This document shows positions 44,036-54,435 of a DNA stretch of 64,000 nucleotides, piece by piece; the stretch's first letter is position 1; every line of letters starts with the position of its first letter. The notes under the pieces were generated by a model. The model ran no database searches. It was not told where the DNA came from and saw nothing but the letters and a program-made list of their open reading frames with translations. The translations under genes and the position numbers were made by a program. This DNA is from Arsukibacterium sp. UBA3155 (GTDB lineage Bacteria > Pseudomonadota > Gammaproteobacteria > Enterobacterales > Alteromonadaceae), in the NCBI GenBank assembly GCA_002364615.1, contig DEYP01000002.1:113038-177037 (forward strand), written 5' to 3'.

Positions 44036-46354
44036 ATGAGTGTAAATTCACTGGTTAATAAATTTGAATATGCGTTATTCCGGCACCGGGCGTTGGTGCT
44101 TGTAGTTTTTCTTCTGGTCACTATCGGTTTACTGGTAAAAGCGACAGACATTAAGCTGGATGCAGCGTTTACCAAAAATATCCCGCTAAAGCACGAATAT
44201 ATGCAGACTTATCTGGAGCATGCTGAAGATTTCGGCGGTGCTAACAATATTCTTATTGCGGTGTGCGATGCCAGTGGCGACATTTTTAACCCAACCTTTT
44301 TTGAAACATTTCGCCAGGTTCATGATGACGTCTTGTATACGCCGGGCGTAAACCGGGTATTGGTCAAGTCGTTGTTCAGTCCCAGCACGCGTTTTATTGA
44401 AGTGGTTGAGGATGGTTTTGCCGGTGGACCAGTTATTCCTGCCGATTTTGTTGCCGACAAGCGTGGCCTTGCCAGGGTGAAATCTAACGTTGAAAAAGCA
44501 GGCATTGTCGGCCGTATGGTCGCGGATGATTACAGTTGTGCCATGATAACTGCCCAACTGCTTGAAATTGACTCTGACACCGGAGAGGCGGTCGATACCC
44601 TCGAGTTTGCCACAACCTTAGAACAAAACATCAGGGCAAAGCATCAAAGTGAACAAATTAGTGTCCATATTATCGGCTTCGCCAAGATGGTTGGTGATGT
44701 CGCCGAAGGCGCCAAGGGTGTGGTGTTGTTTTTCCTGGTGGCGTTAGCGGTAACTGCGCTGATGGTGTTTTTCTTCTCTAAATCTATCATGCTGACCGTG
44801 TTGCCGATTGCCTGCTCGCTGATCGCTGTGGTGTGGCAAATGGGGCTGCTGACCATGCTTGGTTTTGGCATTGACCCAATGTCTATTCTGGTACCGTTTT
44901 TGGTGTTTGCTATCGGTGTCAGTCACGGTGTGCAAATGATTAACTCTACCGGCAAACGTGTTGCTGCGGGTATGGATGCGAAAACGGCGGCAGAATCCAG
45001 TTTTAGAAAGTTACTGGTACCAGGGGGCGTGGCCTTGTTATCGGATACTGTGGGTTTTTTAACTTTATTAATCATAGAAATTGGCGTGATTCGTGAACTC
45101 GCTATTACCGCCAGCCTTGGTGTTGCTGTCATCATTCTGACCAACCTGATTTTGCTTCCGGTGTTAATGTCTTTTGTTAAATTCAGCGCAGCGTACAAGG
45201 CCAGAGTTGCTTCGCCTTCAGCCAAGGCAGATAAATTTTGGTATGCGTTATCAGCATTTGCCACCAAACGATTTGCTTATGCCATTATCGCGGTAACCGC
45301 CGTGTTGTTCGCCGTTGGATACTGGCAGAGTCAGCAGCTTAAGATTGGCGATTTGCATGAAGGGGCACCGTCACTACACGAAGACTCCCGTTATAACGTC
45401 GATACAAAACTTATAACGGATCGTTTTGCTATCTCTGTTGATTACATCAATATTATGGTTGAGACCATTCCTAGTGCCTGTACTGAGCACGATATTATGG
45501 ATCGGATAGATCAATTTCAATGGTTGATGGAGAACGTTCAGGGTGTGCAATCGGTAATATCGTTGGCATCGGTGTCTAAAAGCATTAATGCCGCGTATAA
45601 CGAAGGCAATCAGAAATGGCGGGTTTTACCGCGCAATCCTCAGTCGCTGGTGCAAGCGACCTCCCGGGTTGAAACCAGTACCGGGTTGCTTAATGCCGAT
45701 TGTTCCGTTATGCCAGTGATGGTGTTTCTGGAAGATCACAAAGCAGAAACGATTGAGCGAGTGGTGTTAGCCGCGAAAAAATACGGCGTGGAACTGGGTG
45801 ATGCTCAAACCCGGTTTATGCTGGCTTCAGGCCCAGCGGGGGTAATGGCTGCGACCAACGAAGCGGTGTCAGCGGCTCAGCAACCCATGATGTGGTACGT
45901 GTACGGCGCTGTGATCATGCTATGTTTACTCAGCTTCCGTTCACTGCGGGCCACTATTGCGGTTGTAGTGCCGCTATATGTGGTGTCAGTGCTGGCGACT
46001 GCACTAATGACCAAGTTGCAGATTGGATTAACGGTATCCACCTTACCGGTTATTGCGCTGGGTGTCGGTATAGGCGTTGATTATGGTATTTATATCTTAT
46101 CCAGCATGAGTCAGCTGTTGCGCGACGGCATGCCATTACGGCAGGCCTATTTTGAAGCCCTGAAAGAGCGGGGCAGTGCCGTGTTGTTTACGGGTATAAC
46201 GTTGGCCGTTGGGGTCAGTACCTGGGTATTTTCAGCGTTGAAGTTCCAGGTAGATATGGGGATCCTGCTTACCTTTATGTTTATTGTAAACATGTTAGGT
46301 GCCATTGTGGTATTGCCAGCCTTAGCTGCGGTATTCTGGCGAAATAATCGTTAA
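44036..46354 (+). CDS. RND/MMPL-family transporter
   Basis: This 772-residue inner-membrane protein has one helix near the N-terminus, a large periplasmic loop, a bundle of five to six helices with the GVSHGVQMINSTG motif, a second periplasmic loop and a second bundle with GVGIGVDYGIYILSSM. That is two half-modules, as in MmpL/HpnN-type exporters of lipids and other hydrophobic molecules. Length is short compared with drug-exporting RND pumps, and no membrane-fusion partner is nearby. With the DUF1302, DUF1329 and YCF48 proteins it may build a hydrophobe route across the envelope. Confidence 0.88.
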   Translation: MSVNSLVNKFEYALFRHRALVLVVFLLVTIGLLVKATDIKLDAAFTKNIPLKHEYMQTYLEHAEDFGGANNILIAVCDASGDIFNPTFFETFRQVHDDVLYTPGVNRVLVKSLFSPSTRFIEVVEDGFAGGPVIPADFVADKRGLARVKSNVEKAGIVGRMVADDYSCAMITAQLLEIDSDTGEAVDTLEFATTLEQNIRAKHQSEQISVHIIGFAKMVGDVAEGAKGVVLFFLVALAVTALMVFFFSKSIMLTVLPIACSLIAVVWQMGLLTMLGFGIDPMSILVPFLVFAIGVSHGVQMINSTGKRVAAGMDAKTAAESSFRKLLVPGGVALLSDTVGFLTLLIIEIGVIRELAITASLGVAVIILTNLILLPVLMSFVKFSAAYKARVASPSAKADKFWYALSAFATKRFAYAIIAVTAVLFAVGYWQSQQLKIGDLHEGAPSLHEDSRYNVDTKLITDRFAISVDYINIMVETIPSACTEHDIMDRIDQFQWLMENVQGVQSVISLASVSKSINAAYNEGNQKWRVLPRNPQSLVQATSRVETSTGLLNADCSVMPVMVFLEDHKAETIERVVLAAKKYGVELGDAQTRFMLASGPAGVMAATNEAVSAAQQPMMWYVYGAVIMLCLLSFRSLRATIAVVVPLYVVSVLATALMTKLQIGLTVSTLPVIALGVGIGVDYGIYILSSMSQLLRDGMPLRQAYFEALKERGSAVLFTGITLAVGVSTWVFSALKFQVDMGILLTFMFIVNMLGAIVVLPALAAVFWRNNR

Positions 46355-46386
46355 CGGCAAAAATTATTTTTTGCATGTTTAAACAA

Positions 46387-46415
46387 GAAAATGGCCGAAA
46401 GGCCATTTTCTATTT
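46387..46415 (+). terminator. Rho-independent terminator of the RND gene
   Basis: The stem GAAAATGGCC/GGCCATTTTC is capped by a GAAA tetraloop and followed by TATTT. Confidence 0.88.
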
Positions 46416-46588
46416 AAGTGAACTGAATAAGTTGTCAAAAGCCTTAAAAACCACTGGTTTAACCAGCATAAAAGCCGGAAATAGTGCTTCAAAAGCGCTA
46501 CAATAGTCACTACACTGCGCAGCAGACAAGACCTTGTATGTTAGGTAGAACCAGCTGGTAAAGCTGTGCTCTGAAAAAGGATACAATA

Positions 46589-49500
46589 ATGGCACTGATA
46601 GACGGTCATCCCTCTGTACTACTACAAAATGTAAGCAAACTGATAACTCAAAAAGTAAAAGATCAGCCTAAGCTGGTGGAGAAGTTTGCTTATACCCTCT
46701 ATGGCAACATGTCGAATGAAGATTTAGTGGGGCGCAATGACAGTGATCTGTATGGCGCGGCATTAAGTTTATGGCAAACTTTTAATCAGCATGCTGAAGC
46801 TGAAGCCCGGATCCGGGTGTACAATCCTGAGATATCCCGCCATGGCTGGGAGTCTAAGCACACTATCGTAGAAATTGTCGTACAGGATATGCCATTTCTA
46901 GTCGACTCAGTGCGTATGGCATTAAGCCGCCATAACATTGCAGCCCATTTATTATTGCATTATCCGTTACAAACACAACGCGATAAAGCCGGACATATTA
47001 CTGATTTTTTCAAGTTAGGCAGTAGCCATAGCTCCAGTACTCAGCAAACCGTATTTCATATTGAAATCGATCGGATATCAGATGATTCAACTATCCAGGC
47101 ATTAAAGAGTGAATTGCACTCGGTAATGGAAGATGTTTCTCTGGCAGTGCAGGACTGGCAGCCGACCCGGCAGAAGTTGCTGGACGTAATTAAAACCTTT
47201 GCAAAAAACAGTGGTAAAGCTGCTGCTGACGAAATTAAAGAAACAACGGATTTTCTTAACTGGCTGGTTAAAGATAACTTTACCTTACTTGGTTACCGCG
47301 AATATAAAATGACGCCGGTAAAAGGTGATTATAAAATTGCCGGCATCGATGCCAGCTCTTTGGGGTTGATGCGCCGCTCTGAATCCCGCGACCTTATGTT
47401 ATCTGAGTTGCCTGATGCCGGTCGCAAGCAAGCGTTAAGCCCGACAATTTTGGTGCTCACTAAAACCAATAACAAATCCCGGGTTCACCGACCGGCTTAT
47501 ATCGATTACGTTGGGGTTAAACAGTTCGATAAAGACGGCAAGGTGGTAGGCGAGCATCGTTTTATCGGCTTGTATTCATCATCGTTATATAACAACAGCG
47601 CTGCAGATATTCCATTGCTTAAAAGTAAGCTGGCCCGGGTAATGGCCATGTCTGAGTTTGCTACCGGTACCCATGCTTATAAAGCACTGCTGAATATTCT
47701 GGAAACCTATCCACGTGATGAGTTGATCCAGGCGAGCGCCGACGAATTGCTTTATGTCGCGATGGGTGTGTTACAGATGCAAGAACGTGACATGACCCGC
47801 TTGTTTATGCGCAAAGATGCATTTGGCCGTTTTGTTACTGCGATGGTTTATGTGCCGCGCGAGCGATATAACACGCAGCTGCGAAAAGAAACTCAGGCCA
47901 TTTTACAGCGGGCACTGGGCACCGACGAGCCGGTAGAATTTACTACCTATTTTTCAGAATCTGTTTTGGCCCGCACTCATTATCTGGTGCGGATCACGGA
48001 TAGCCATGTCGAGTATAAAGTGAAAGATATTGAACGTAATCTGGTCGAAGCGGCCCGTACCTGGGAAGACAAATTAGAAACGGCATTAACTGGTGTGTAT
48101 GGCGAGGCCCGTGGCAGGGAATTGGGACGTAAATATGTCAACAGTTTTCCAAGAGCCTATAAAGAAGAAATGCTACCAAGTGACGCACTGGTAGACATTG
48201 GCAAACTGGAAGCATTAAACGACGATAATAAGTTAGAAATGTTGTTTTACCGTCCGCAAGAAGAGAGTAAAGAAAGTAAAGCGGTACGGCTGAACCTGTT
48301 TCATAAAGATCACCCGATTCATTTGTCAGATGTGTTACCCATGCTGGAAAACTTCGGCTTGCGGGTTATTGGTGAGACACCTTATGCGGTCAAGTCTCCC
48401 GATGGTTCCGTTAGCTGGATTTTAAACTTTTCCATGCAGCTAAATGGTGAGGTTCCGCTGGACTTTGCCGACGCACAGCAAAGCTTTCAATTGTCTTTTG
48501 CTAAAGTATGGGCGGGGCAGCTGGAAGATGACGGTTTTAACCGCCTGATTTTAGGCGCAGGGTTAAGCGGGCGAGAGGCTTCTATCATCCGGGCTTTTGC
48601 TAAGTATAAGCGGCAGATTGGTGGTACTTTCAGTCAGAATTATGTTGAAAGTACCTTTACCCGTTATCCCGAATTGGCTGGCTTGTTGGTGCAGCTGTTT
48701 GATAAAAAGTTTTCACCCTCGTCTAAAGCGACGGCAAAGTCTATTGAAAAGTTAGAAGAGCAAATTAATACACAGTTGGAGGGGGTTGCCAACCTGGATG
48801 ACGACCGGATTATCCGCCGCTTTGTGTACATGATTAACGCGACTTTACGTACCAATTACTATCAGCCTGCCGCTGACGGTACTGATAAACCTTATATCTC
48901 TTTTAAAATTAAACCTGATTTAATTCCTGATATTCCGTTACCGTTGCCAATGTATGAAATTTTCGTTTATTCACCGCGGGTGGAAGGGGTGCATTTACGG
49001 TTTGGTAAAGTGGCCCGCGGCGGGTTACGTTGGTCTGATCGTCGGGAAGATTTCCGGACCGAAGTTCTCGGCCTGGTTAAAGCACAACAAGTTAAGAATA
49101 CGGTTATTGTTCCTTCTGGAGCTAAAGGTGGTTTTGTATGTAAAAAACTGCCTGAAACCGGTGGTCGAGATGCATTTATTGCAGAAGGTAAAGCGTGTTA
49201 CCGGATCTTTATCCGGGCATTACTGGATATTACCGATAATATTGTAAAAGGCACAATAGTGCCGCCTGCGCATGTTACCCGCCTAGACGAAGATGACCCT
49301 TATCTGGTGGTAGCGGCGGACAAGGGCACGGCAACCTTTTCCGATATATCAAATGGTATTTCAGAAGAATATGGTTTTTGGCTGGGGGATGCATTTGCCT
49401 CAGGCGGTTCTAATGGTTATGACCATAAAAAAATGGGAATTACCGCCCGTGGCGGCTGGGAAGCCGTCAAGCGGCATTTCCGGGAAATGGGAATTAATTG

Positions 49501-51415
49501 TCAGACGACAGATTTTAGCTGTGTCGGTATTGGCGATATGGCAGGCGACGTATTTGGTAACGGTATGCTGTTATCTAAACACATTCGTTTGCAGGTTGCG
49601 TTTAATCATATGCACATTTTTATTGACCCGACTCCGGATCCAGCCAGCAGCTACGTTGAGCGTGAGCGCTTGTTTAATCTGCCAACTTCTACCTGGGACG
49701 ATTACGACAAATCGCTGATTTCTGAGGGCGGTGGTGTATTTGCACGCAGCGCTAAATCTATAAAATTATCAGCGCAAATGAAAGAAATGCTGGGTACCAC
49801 TAAAGCCAGCATGACGCCAAATGAACTGATCCGCGAATGTCTGATGATGCCGGTAGACTTGATTTGGAACGGTGGTATTGGTACCTACATTAAAGCGACG
49901 TCAGAAAGTCATGCCGAAGTGGGTGACCGTGGCTCTGAACCGTTACGGATAAATGGTAGAGAATTAAAAGCCAAAATATTCGGCGAAGGCGGCAACCTAG
50001 GCGCTACTCAGCGCGGTCGTATCGAATTTGCCGCTAACGGTGGGCGCATTAACACTGACTTTGTTGATAACGTTGGTGGCGTAACCTGCTCAGATAATGA
50101 AGTTAATATTAAGATTTTATTAAACGCGCTGGTACAAAGTGGCGATTTAACCCTGAAGCAGCGCAATAAATTACTTAATGAAATGACGGACGATGTTGCG
50201 GCATTAGTCTTAAAAGAATGCTATCGCCAAAATCAGAGCATTACCTTGTCGTCGCTACTGGGTTCAGAACAGATTAAAGAATACACCCGCTTTATTCATG
50301 CGTTGGAAAAAGATGGCAAGCTAAACCGCGAGCTGGAGTTTTTGCCCAGCGATGATGAGCTGGCAGAGCGCATGGTAAAAGGCATTGGTCTTACCCGGCC
50401 AGAGCTTGCGATATTAACCGCTTACGGCAAGATGGTATTGAAAGAGCGCTTAGTATTACCGGAAATTTATGAGAATAATTACTTTAAACGGCAGTTGTTC
50501 ACGGCGTTTCCTGAGATATTACAAAAACAGTACGCTAAAGAGATGGAGAACCATCCGTTAAAAGCAGAAATTATCGCCACTAAATTAGCCAATATGCTGG
50601 TGAATGAAATGGGCCCTAATTTTGCTCAAAGAATGCTGGAAGAAACCGGTGCTACCATAGGTGAAGTTGCAATGTGCTACGCCATTGCCCGGGATCTATT
50701 CGACTTATCTAAATTCTGGAAGCAACTTGAGCTACTGGATAATGAAATTTCGGCAGCGTTACAAAACCAGTTGTTGTTCCAGCTGCGACGCACCATGCGC
50801 CGGGCGACCCGTTGGTTTATTCGGCATCGTAATAAAACGATGGATATTCAACAAACTGTTGATTTCTTTAAACCGGCTTATCAGGCGATATCAAACGAGC
50901 TGGCCAATTATCTGGCAGAAGCTGAACTTGCTCAGCTGCGTGCCAACGAGCAAGATTTGATAACGAAAGACATCCCGGCTGACATTGCGCGTTACTTAAC
51001 CCAATTAAGCACGGTGTTCTCGGTGATGGATATTGCTCAGGTTAGTGATAATCAGGGAACCTCACTGGCTCTGGTGTCGGAGATTTACTTCAAGCTCGGC
51101 GACAAGCTTGATTTACACTGGTTCCTGGAGCAAATTACTCAGCAACCGGTGGCAAATCACTGGCAAGCACTGGCACGAGCATCGTACCGCGAAGAACTGG
51201 ACTGGCAGCAGCGCTCATTAACGGCGGTAGTCGTTCGTAACTGCGGTAAATCATGTTCAGCAGATGATGTCATCGCCACGTGGTTGACGCAACATCACAT
51301 TTTGGTTGAGCGCTGGCGCCTAATGCTGGCGGAGTTTAAAACAACCAAGAGCCATGAGTTTGCCAAGTTCTCAGTAGCGATGCGAGAACTGATGTTGTTA
51401 AGCCAATCAGTTTGA
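46589..51415 (+). CDS. gdhB: NAD-specific glutamate dehydrogenase (large, 180-kDa class)
   Basis: This 1608-residue enzyme deaminates glutamate to 2-oxoglutarate and ammonia with NAD+. The length is typical of the bacterial L180 class. The N-terminal third holds ACT-like regulatory regions. The dehydrogenase core begins near residue 790, with the substrate-binding Lys near residue 845 (VPSGAKGGFVCKKLP). The dinucleotide-binding part includes KAKIFGEGGNLGATQRGRIEFA. A C-terminal helical region completes it. It is transcribed alone with AAGGA before the ATG and a terminator after. The 170-bp upstream region contains two short palindromes, CTGGTTTAACCAG (46454) and ACCAGCTGGT (46551). Confidence 0.95.
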   Translation: MALIDGHPSVLLQNVSKLITQKVKDQPKLVEKFAYTLYGNMSNEDLVGRNDSDLYGAALSLWQTFNQHAEAEARIRVYNPEISRHGWESKHTIVEIVVQDMPFLVDSVRMALSRHNIAAHLLLHYPLQTQRDKAGHITDFFKLGSSHSSSTQQTVFHIEIDRISDDSTIQALKSELHSVMEDVSLAVQDWQPTRQKLLDVIKTFAKNSGKAAADEIKETTDFLNWLVKDNFTLLGYREYKMTPVKGDYKIAGIDASSLGLMRRSESRDLMLSELPDAGRKQALSPTILVLTKTNNKSRVHRPAYIDYVGVKQFDKDGKVVGEHRFIGLYSSSLYNNSAADIPLLKSKLARVMAMSEFATGTHAYKALLNILETYPRDELIQASADELLYVAMGVLQMQERDMTRLFMRKDAFGRFVTAMVYVPRERYNTQLRKETQAILQRALGTDEPVEFTTYFSESVLARTHYLVRITDSHVEYKVKDIERNLVEAARTWEDKLETALTGVYGEARGRELGRKYVNSFPRAYKEEMLPSDALVDIGKLEALNDDNKLEMLFYRPQEESKESKAVRLNLFHKDHPIHLSDVLPMLENFGLRVIGETPYAVKSPDGSVSWILNFSMQLNGEVPLDFADAQQSFQLSFAKVWAGQLEDDGFNRLILGAGLSGREASIIRAFAKYKRQIGGTFSQNYVESTFTRYPELAGLLVQLFDKKFSPSSKATAKSIEKLEEQINTQLEGVANLDDDRIIRRFVYMINATLRTNYYQPAADGTDKPYISFKIKPDLIPDIPLPLPMYEIFVYSPRVEGVHLRFGKVARGGLRWSDRREDFRTEVLGLVKAQQVKNTVIVPSGAKGGFVCKKLPETGGRDAFIAEGKACYRIFIRALLDITDNIVKGTIVPPAHVTRLDEDDPYLVVAADKGTATFSDISNGISEEYGFWLGDAFASGGSNGYDHKKMGITARGGWEAVKRHFREMGINCQTTDFSCVGIGDMAGDVFGNGMLLSKHIRLQVAFNHMHIFIDPTPDPASSYVERERLFNLPTSTWDDYDKSLISEGGGVFARSAKSIKLSAQMKEMLGTTKASMTPNELIRECLMMPVDLIWNGGIGTYIKATSESHAEVGDRGSEPLRINGRELKAKIFGEGGNLGATQRGRIEFAANGGRINTDFVDNVGGVTCSDNEVNIKILLNALVQSGDLTLKQRNKLLNEMTDDVAALVLKECYRQNQSITLSSLLGSEQIKEYTRFIHALEKDGKLNRELEFLPSDDELAERMVKGIGLTRPELAILTAYGKMVLKERLVLPEIYENNYFKRQLFTAFPEILQKQYAKEMENHPLKAEIIATKLANMLVNEMGPNFAQRMLEETGATIGEVAMCYAIARDLFDLSKFWKQLELLDNEISAALQNQLLFQLRRTMRRATRWFIRHRNKTMDIQQTVDFFKPAYQAISNELANYLAEAELAQLRANEQDLITKDIPADIARYLTQLSTVFSVMDIAQVSDNQGTSLALVSEIYFKLGDKLDLHWFLEQITQQPVANHWQALARASYREELDWQQRSLTAVVVRNCGKSCSADDVIATWLTQHHILVERWRLMLAEFKTTKSHEFAKFSVAMRELMLLSQSV

Positions 51416-51443
51416 TGCTGAAATAAGCGGACACAATGGTTAC

Positions 51444-51474
51444 AATACCCCGGTAGTACCGGGGTATTTTTTTA
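51444..51474 (+). terminator. Rho-independent terminator of gdhB
   Basis: An 11-bp perfect stem AATACCCCGGT/ACCGGGGTATT with loop AGT is followed by seven or more T residues. Confidence 0.95.
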
Positions 51475-51489
51475 TTATTGAAGGCGCCT

Positions 51490-52500
51490 ATGTTTTACTC
51501 TATTGCAAAAAAAGTAATGTTCACCTGTGATGCGGAGCGTGCTCATGATCTGGCTCTGGGTAGCCTGAAACGATTAGCTCATACGCCCGCCTCTTTGCTA
51601 TGGCGACAACAGGTTGCGGCGAAACCGGTTACGGTAGCGGGTATTCGGTTTGAGAATCCAGTGGGATTAGCTGCAGGTTTGGATAAAAATGCCGACTGCA
51701 TTGATGCGTTTGGTCAGATGGGTTTTGGCTTTATTGAAGTCGGTACGGTAACACCCAGGCCACAAGCGGGTAATGATAAGCCCCGGATCTTCCGTTTACC
51801 TCAGGCAGAAGCAATTATTAACCGAATGGGATTTAACAATAAAGGCGTTGATTATCTGGTTAATAATGTTAAAAATGCCAGTTATAAAGGTGTCCTTGGC
51901 ATAAATATTGGTAAAAACAAAGACACCAGCAATGAGCGAGGTAAAGACGATTATGTCAGCTGTATGCGCAAGGTATATCCTCACGCCAGTTATATTACCA
52001 TTAATATTTCATCGCCAAATACGCCGGGCTTACGTGATTTGCAGTTTGGCGACGCACTACTTGATCTGTTACAAACCCTTAAAAATGAACAGCTTGACCT
52101 GCAAGCCCATTATGACAAGTATGTACCGTTGTTTGTTAAAATTGCCCCTGATATGGACAATCTGGCAGTGAGCCAGATTGCAGAAACGCTGCTAAAAAGC
52201 AAAATGGATGGCGCCATTGCCACCAATACAACCCTGGACAGAACTCTGGTTAAAGGAATGACTCATGCTGAGGAAACCGGCGGTCTGAGTGGGTTACCTG
52301 TACAGCAAAAAAGCACAGTTATTATCGGCCAGTTGCGCCAGGCGGTGGGGCCTAAGCTGCCAATTATTGGGGTAGGGGGTATTCATGACATCGAGTCTGC
52401 TCAGGCAAAGCTCACAGCGGGTGCCAACCTGCTGCAGGTATATACCGGCTTTATTTATCGTGGGCCACCGTTGATAAAAACGATCATCGATGGCTTATAA
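51490..52500 (+). CDS. pyrD: Dihydroorotate dehydrogenase, class 2 (quinone-dependent)
   Basis: This 336-residue FMN enzyme oxidises dihydroorotate to orotate with ubiquinone in pyrimidine synthesis. The N-terminal amphipathic helices ([11 protein letters not shown]...AHDLALGSL) mark the membrane-bound class 2. FMN and substrate motifs are [41 protein letters not shown] and GVGGI. The ATG at 51490 with GAAGG upstream gives the standard 336-residue length. zapC follows, as in E. coli. Confidence 0.96.
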   Translation: MFYSIAKKVMFTCDAERAHDLALGSLKRLAHTPASLLWRQQVAAKPVTVAGIRFENPVGLAAGLDKNADCIDAFGQMGFGFIEVGTVTPRPQAGNDKPRIFRLPQAEAIINRMGFNNKGVDYLVNNVKNASYKGVLGINIGKNKDTSNERGKDDYVSCMRKVYPHASYITINISSPNTPGLRDLQFGDALLDLLQTLKNEQLDLQAHYDKYVPLFVKIAPDMDNLAVSQIAETLLKSKMDGAIATNTTLDRTLVKGMTHAEETGGLSGLPVQQKSTVIIGQLRQAVGPKLPIIGVGGIHDIESAQAKLTAGANLLQVYTGFIYRGPPLIKTIIDGL

Positions 52501-52617
52501 AGATCAATCTGCGATCCGGTTTTAATATAAATAAATAATCTTTAACATACTGATCAGCATGCTATAGTGATGAAAAGCATAAGCTAATTCAATAACTTGA
52601 TTGCAAAGGACTTGACC

Positions 52618-53136
52618 ATGTTAACGCCGTCAGAGCGCTGGAGCTGGACATACTGCGAACAACGCGACCGCTTGTTACTCGATATCAGCGAGCAGGCACA
52701 GTTTTGCTCTAATTTGAGCTCGCAACAGTTAACAGTGAAACCGGTACAGCAGCGCTTTGCAGTAAATGAAGCAGAATTATTCTGGCATTATATAGAGAGT
52801 CTGGGATCGCTGGCATTAGGCCATGCGTCTGAATTGGAATTATGTTTACATGCGTTAAGTGCGCAATACTTACAATTGCAGGCGCACAAAAGCTGGTACT
52901 TTCCTGAACAAGTGACATCAACGGTACAGCATGGCGATGTCGTTAGTATTGTAGGCGCCGATGGCCGGATAGCCGCGCTGGTTATTGCTGAAGATCCAGA
53001 CTGTGTAACCTGTTTGATGTTGAATGATGTTCAAACACTGGCGGGCAAAATTATTAAGCGCACAACGGTGCTACGCTTGCTGCGAAACCGGGTCAGTCCG
53101 TTTAATCAACCCACAATGTTAGCGCGTAGTGCCTGA
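52618..53136 (+). CDS. zapC: Cell division protein ZapC
   Basis: This 172-residue cytosolic protein resembles E. coli ZapC, an FtsZ-ring stabiliser. Matching features are W.W.Y...RDRLLLDI near the start, VNEAELFWHY, KSWYFPE and the closing IKRTTVLRLLRNRVSPF. Synteny supports the call, since zapC lies next to pyrD in enterobacteria too. AAAGGA precedes the ATG at 52618. A TATAGT at 52563-52568 could be its own -10. Confidence 0.85.
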   Translation: MLTPSERWSWTYCEQRDRLLLDISEQAQFCSNLSSQQLTVKPVQQRFAVNEAELFWHYIESLGSLALGHASELELCLHALSAQYLQLQAHKSWYFPEQVTSTVQHGDVVSIVGADGRIAALVIAEDPDCVTCLMLNDVQTLAGKIIKRTTVLRLLRNRVSPFNQPTMLARSA

Positions 53137-53194
53137 AGCCTGCTGACAATGTTATCATTACCGTCTGTTATAGTTTTAAATTCAGGATCAGACG

Positions 53195-54427
53195 TTGACT
53201 GCCTCTTTGCCGACCTCATTTACCCCCTCTGAACCGAGCAGTAATACTGAGCTGCAACGTTTTTTTGCATTAACACAACAATTAATGGTTGAGCAGCAGC
53301 TGATCCGTCTGGTGTTGAGCAAGTATCAGGGATCCAGGTCAGAACTTCGACGGATTGAGATCAGTCCGGTAGAAATTAAATCCAAGATATTCTGGCGTTT
53401 TGTCTGGCAATACCAAACTAATCACCAAACTCAGAACTATGCTCTGGAAGACGCAGTGACGTTGCTACGTACGCTGCTGCCTGGTCAGTTTAAAGCAGCG
53501 CAATTACACGCGAGCGCCAGTGAAACCCAGTTGACGATAAGCAAAAAAGGTAAGGTATTGTTCAATAGTAGAAAAGTTAGCACGACGCCCGCTTTAGACA
53601 TCAGCCACAACAGAGAAAAACAGCGGTATGTTGAACAAAGCAGGCCATTCCTGAAGGCACTTGGTGTAACCGATGCTCAGGGCGGGATAATTCCTGCGAT
53701 GGCCAATAAGTGGAAGCAAATTAATAAATTTATCGAAATATTACACGCTGCAGTGAAAGAAAGTGGCCTTTTACACGCGAAACAGTTACATGTGGCCGAT
53801 TTTGGCTCGGGTAAAGCCTATCTCACTTTTGCGATGCACGACTACTTTTGCCATACGCTGGGCTTACCAGCAAAAATTACCGGTGTAGAGCTGCGCCAGA
53901 ATCTGGTTGACCTGTGTAATAGCACAGCGCAGAAACTTGAGCTGGCGGGTATCCATTTTGAGCAAGGTGACGTTAAACATTTTCAGGCCCGGGGGATCAA
54001 TGTGATGGTGGCGCTGCATGCATGTGATGTCGCTACAGATTACGCGATTAATATGGGGGTTCGCACTGGCGCTGATATCATTATGTGCTCACCATGCTGC
54101 CATAAAGAAATCCGGCCGCAAATACGTTTGCCTGAGGTTATGGCTCCGATGCTAAGCCATGGCATCCATTTGGGGCAGGAAGCAGAAATGGTCACGGACA
54201 GTCTGCGGGCGTTGTTGTTGGAGGCTCATGGTTACCAGACAAAAGTATTTGAATTTATCTCGCTGGAGCATACCAGTAAAAACAAAATGATCCTGGCGAC
54301 TAAGCGTAAAAAAGCACCGGATAACCGTGCCGTATTACAGCAAATTGCTGCAATAAAGCAATTTTACGGGATTGAGCAGCAGTGTCTTGAACAGCTGCTG
54401 CAAGGGGCGTCTCAGACCAAGAATTAA
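53195..54427 (+). CDS. SAM-dependent methyltransferase (Methyltransf_32-like)
   Basis: This 410-residue protein has a class I methyltransferase domain in its C-terminal half: SAM motif VADFGSGKAYLTFAM, GVELRQNLVDLC as motif II, and the unusual VALHACDVATDYAI and CSPCCHKEIRP. The CCHKE motif is typical of the Methyltransf_32 group, for which RNA or protein substrates have been suggested. The N-terminal half has no domain I recognise. The start is TTG at 53195 with AGGA 7 nt before it; no ATG offers a fitting N-terminus. It converges on the esterase gene with 8 bp between stops. Confidence 0.8.
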   Translation: MTASLPTSFTPSEPSSNTELQRFFALTQQLMVEQQLIRLVLSKYQGSRSELRRIEISPVEIKSKIFWRFVWQYQTNHQTQNYALEDAVTLLRTLLPGQFKAAQLHASASETQLTISKKGKVLFNSRKVSTTPALDISHNREKQRYVEQSRPFLKALGVTDAQGGIIPAMANKWKQINKFIEILHAAVKESGLLHAKQLHVADFGSGKAYLTFAMHDYFCHTLGLPAKITGVELRQNLVDLCNSTAQKLELAGIHFEQGDVKHFQARGINVMVALHACDVATDYAINMGVRTGADIIMCSPCCHKEIRPQIRLPEVMAPMLSHGIHLGQEAEMVTDSLRALLLEAHGYQTKVFEFISLEHTSKNKMILATKRKKAPDNRAVLQQIAAIKQFYGIEQQCLEQLLQGASQTKN

Positions 54428-54435
54428 CGTTAACG

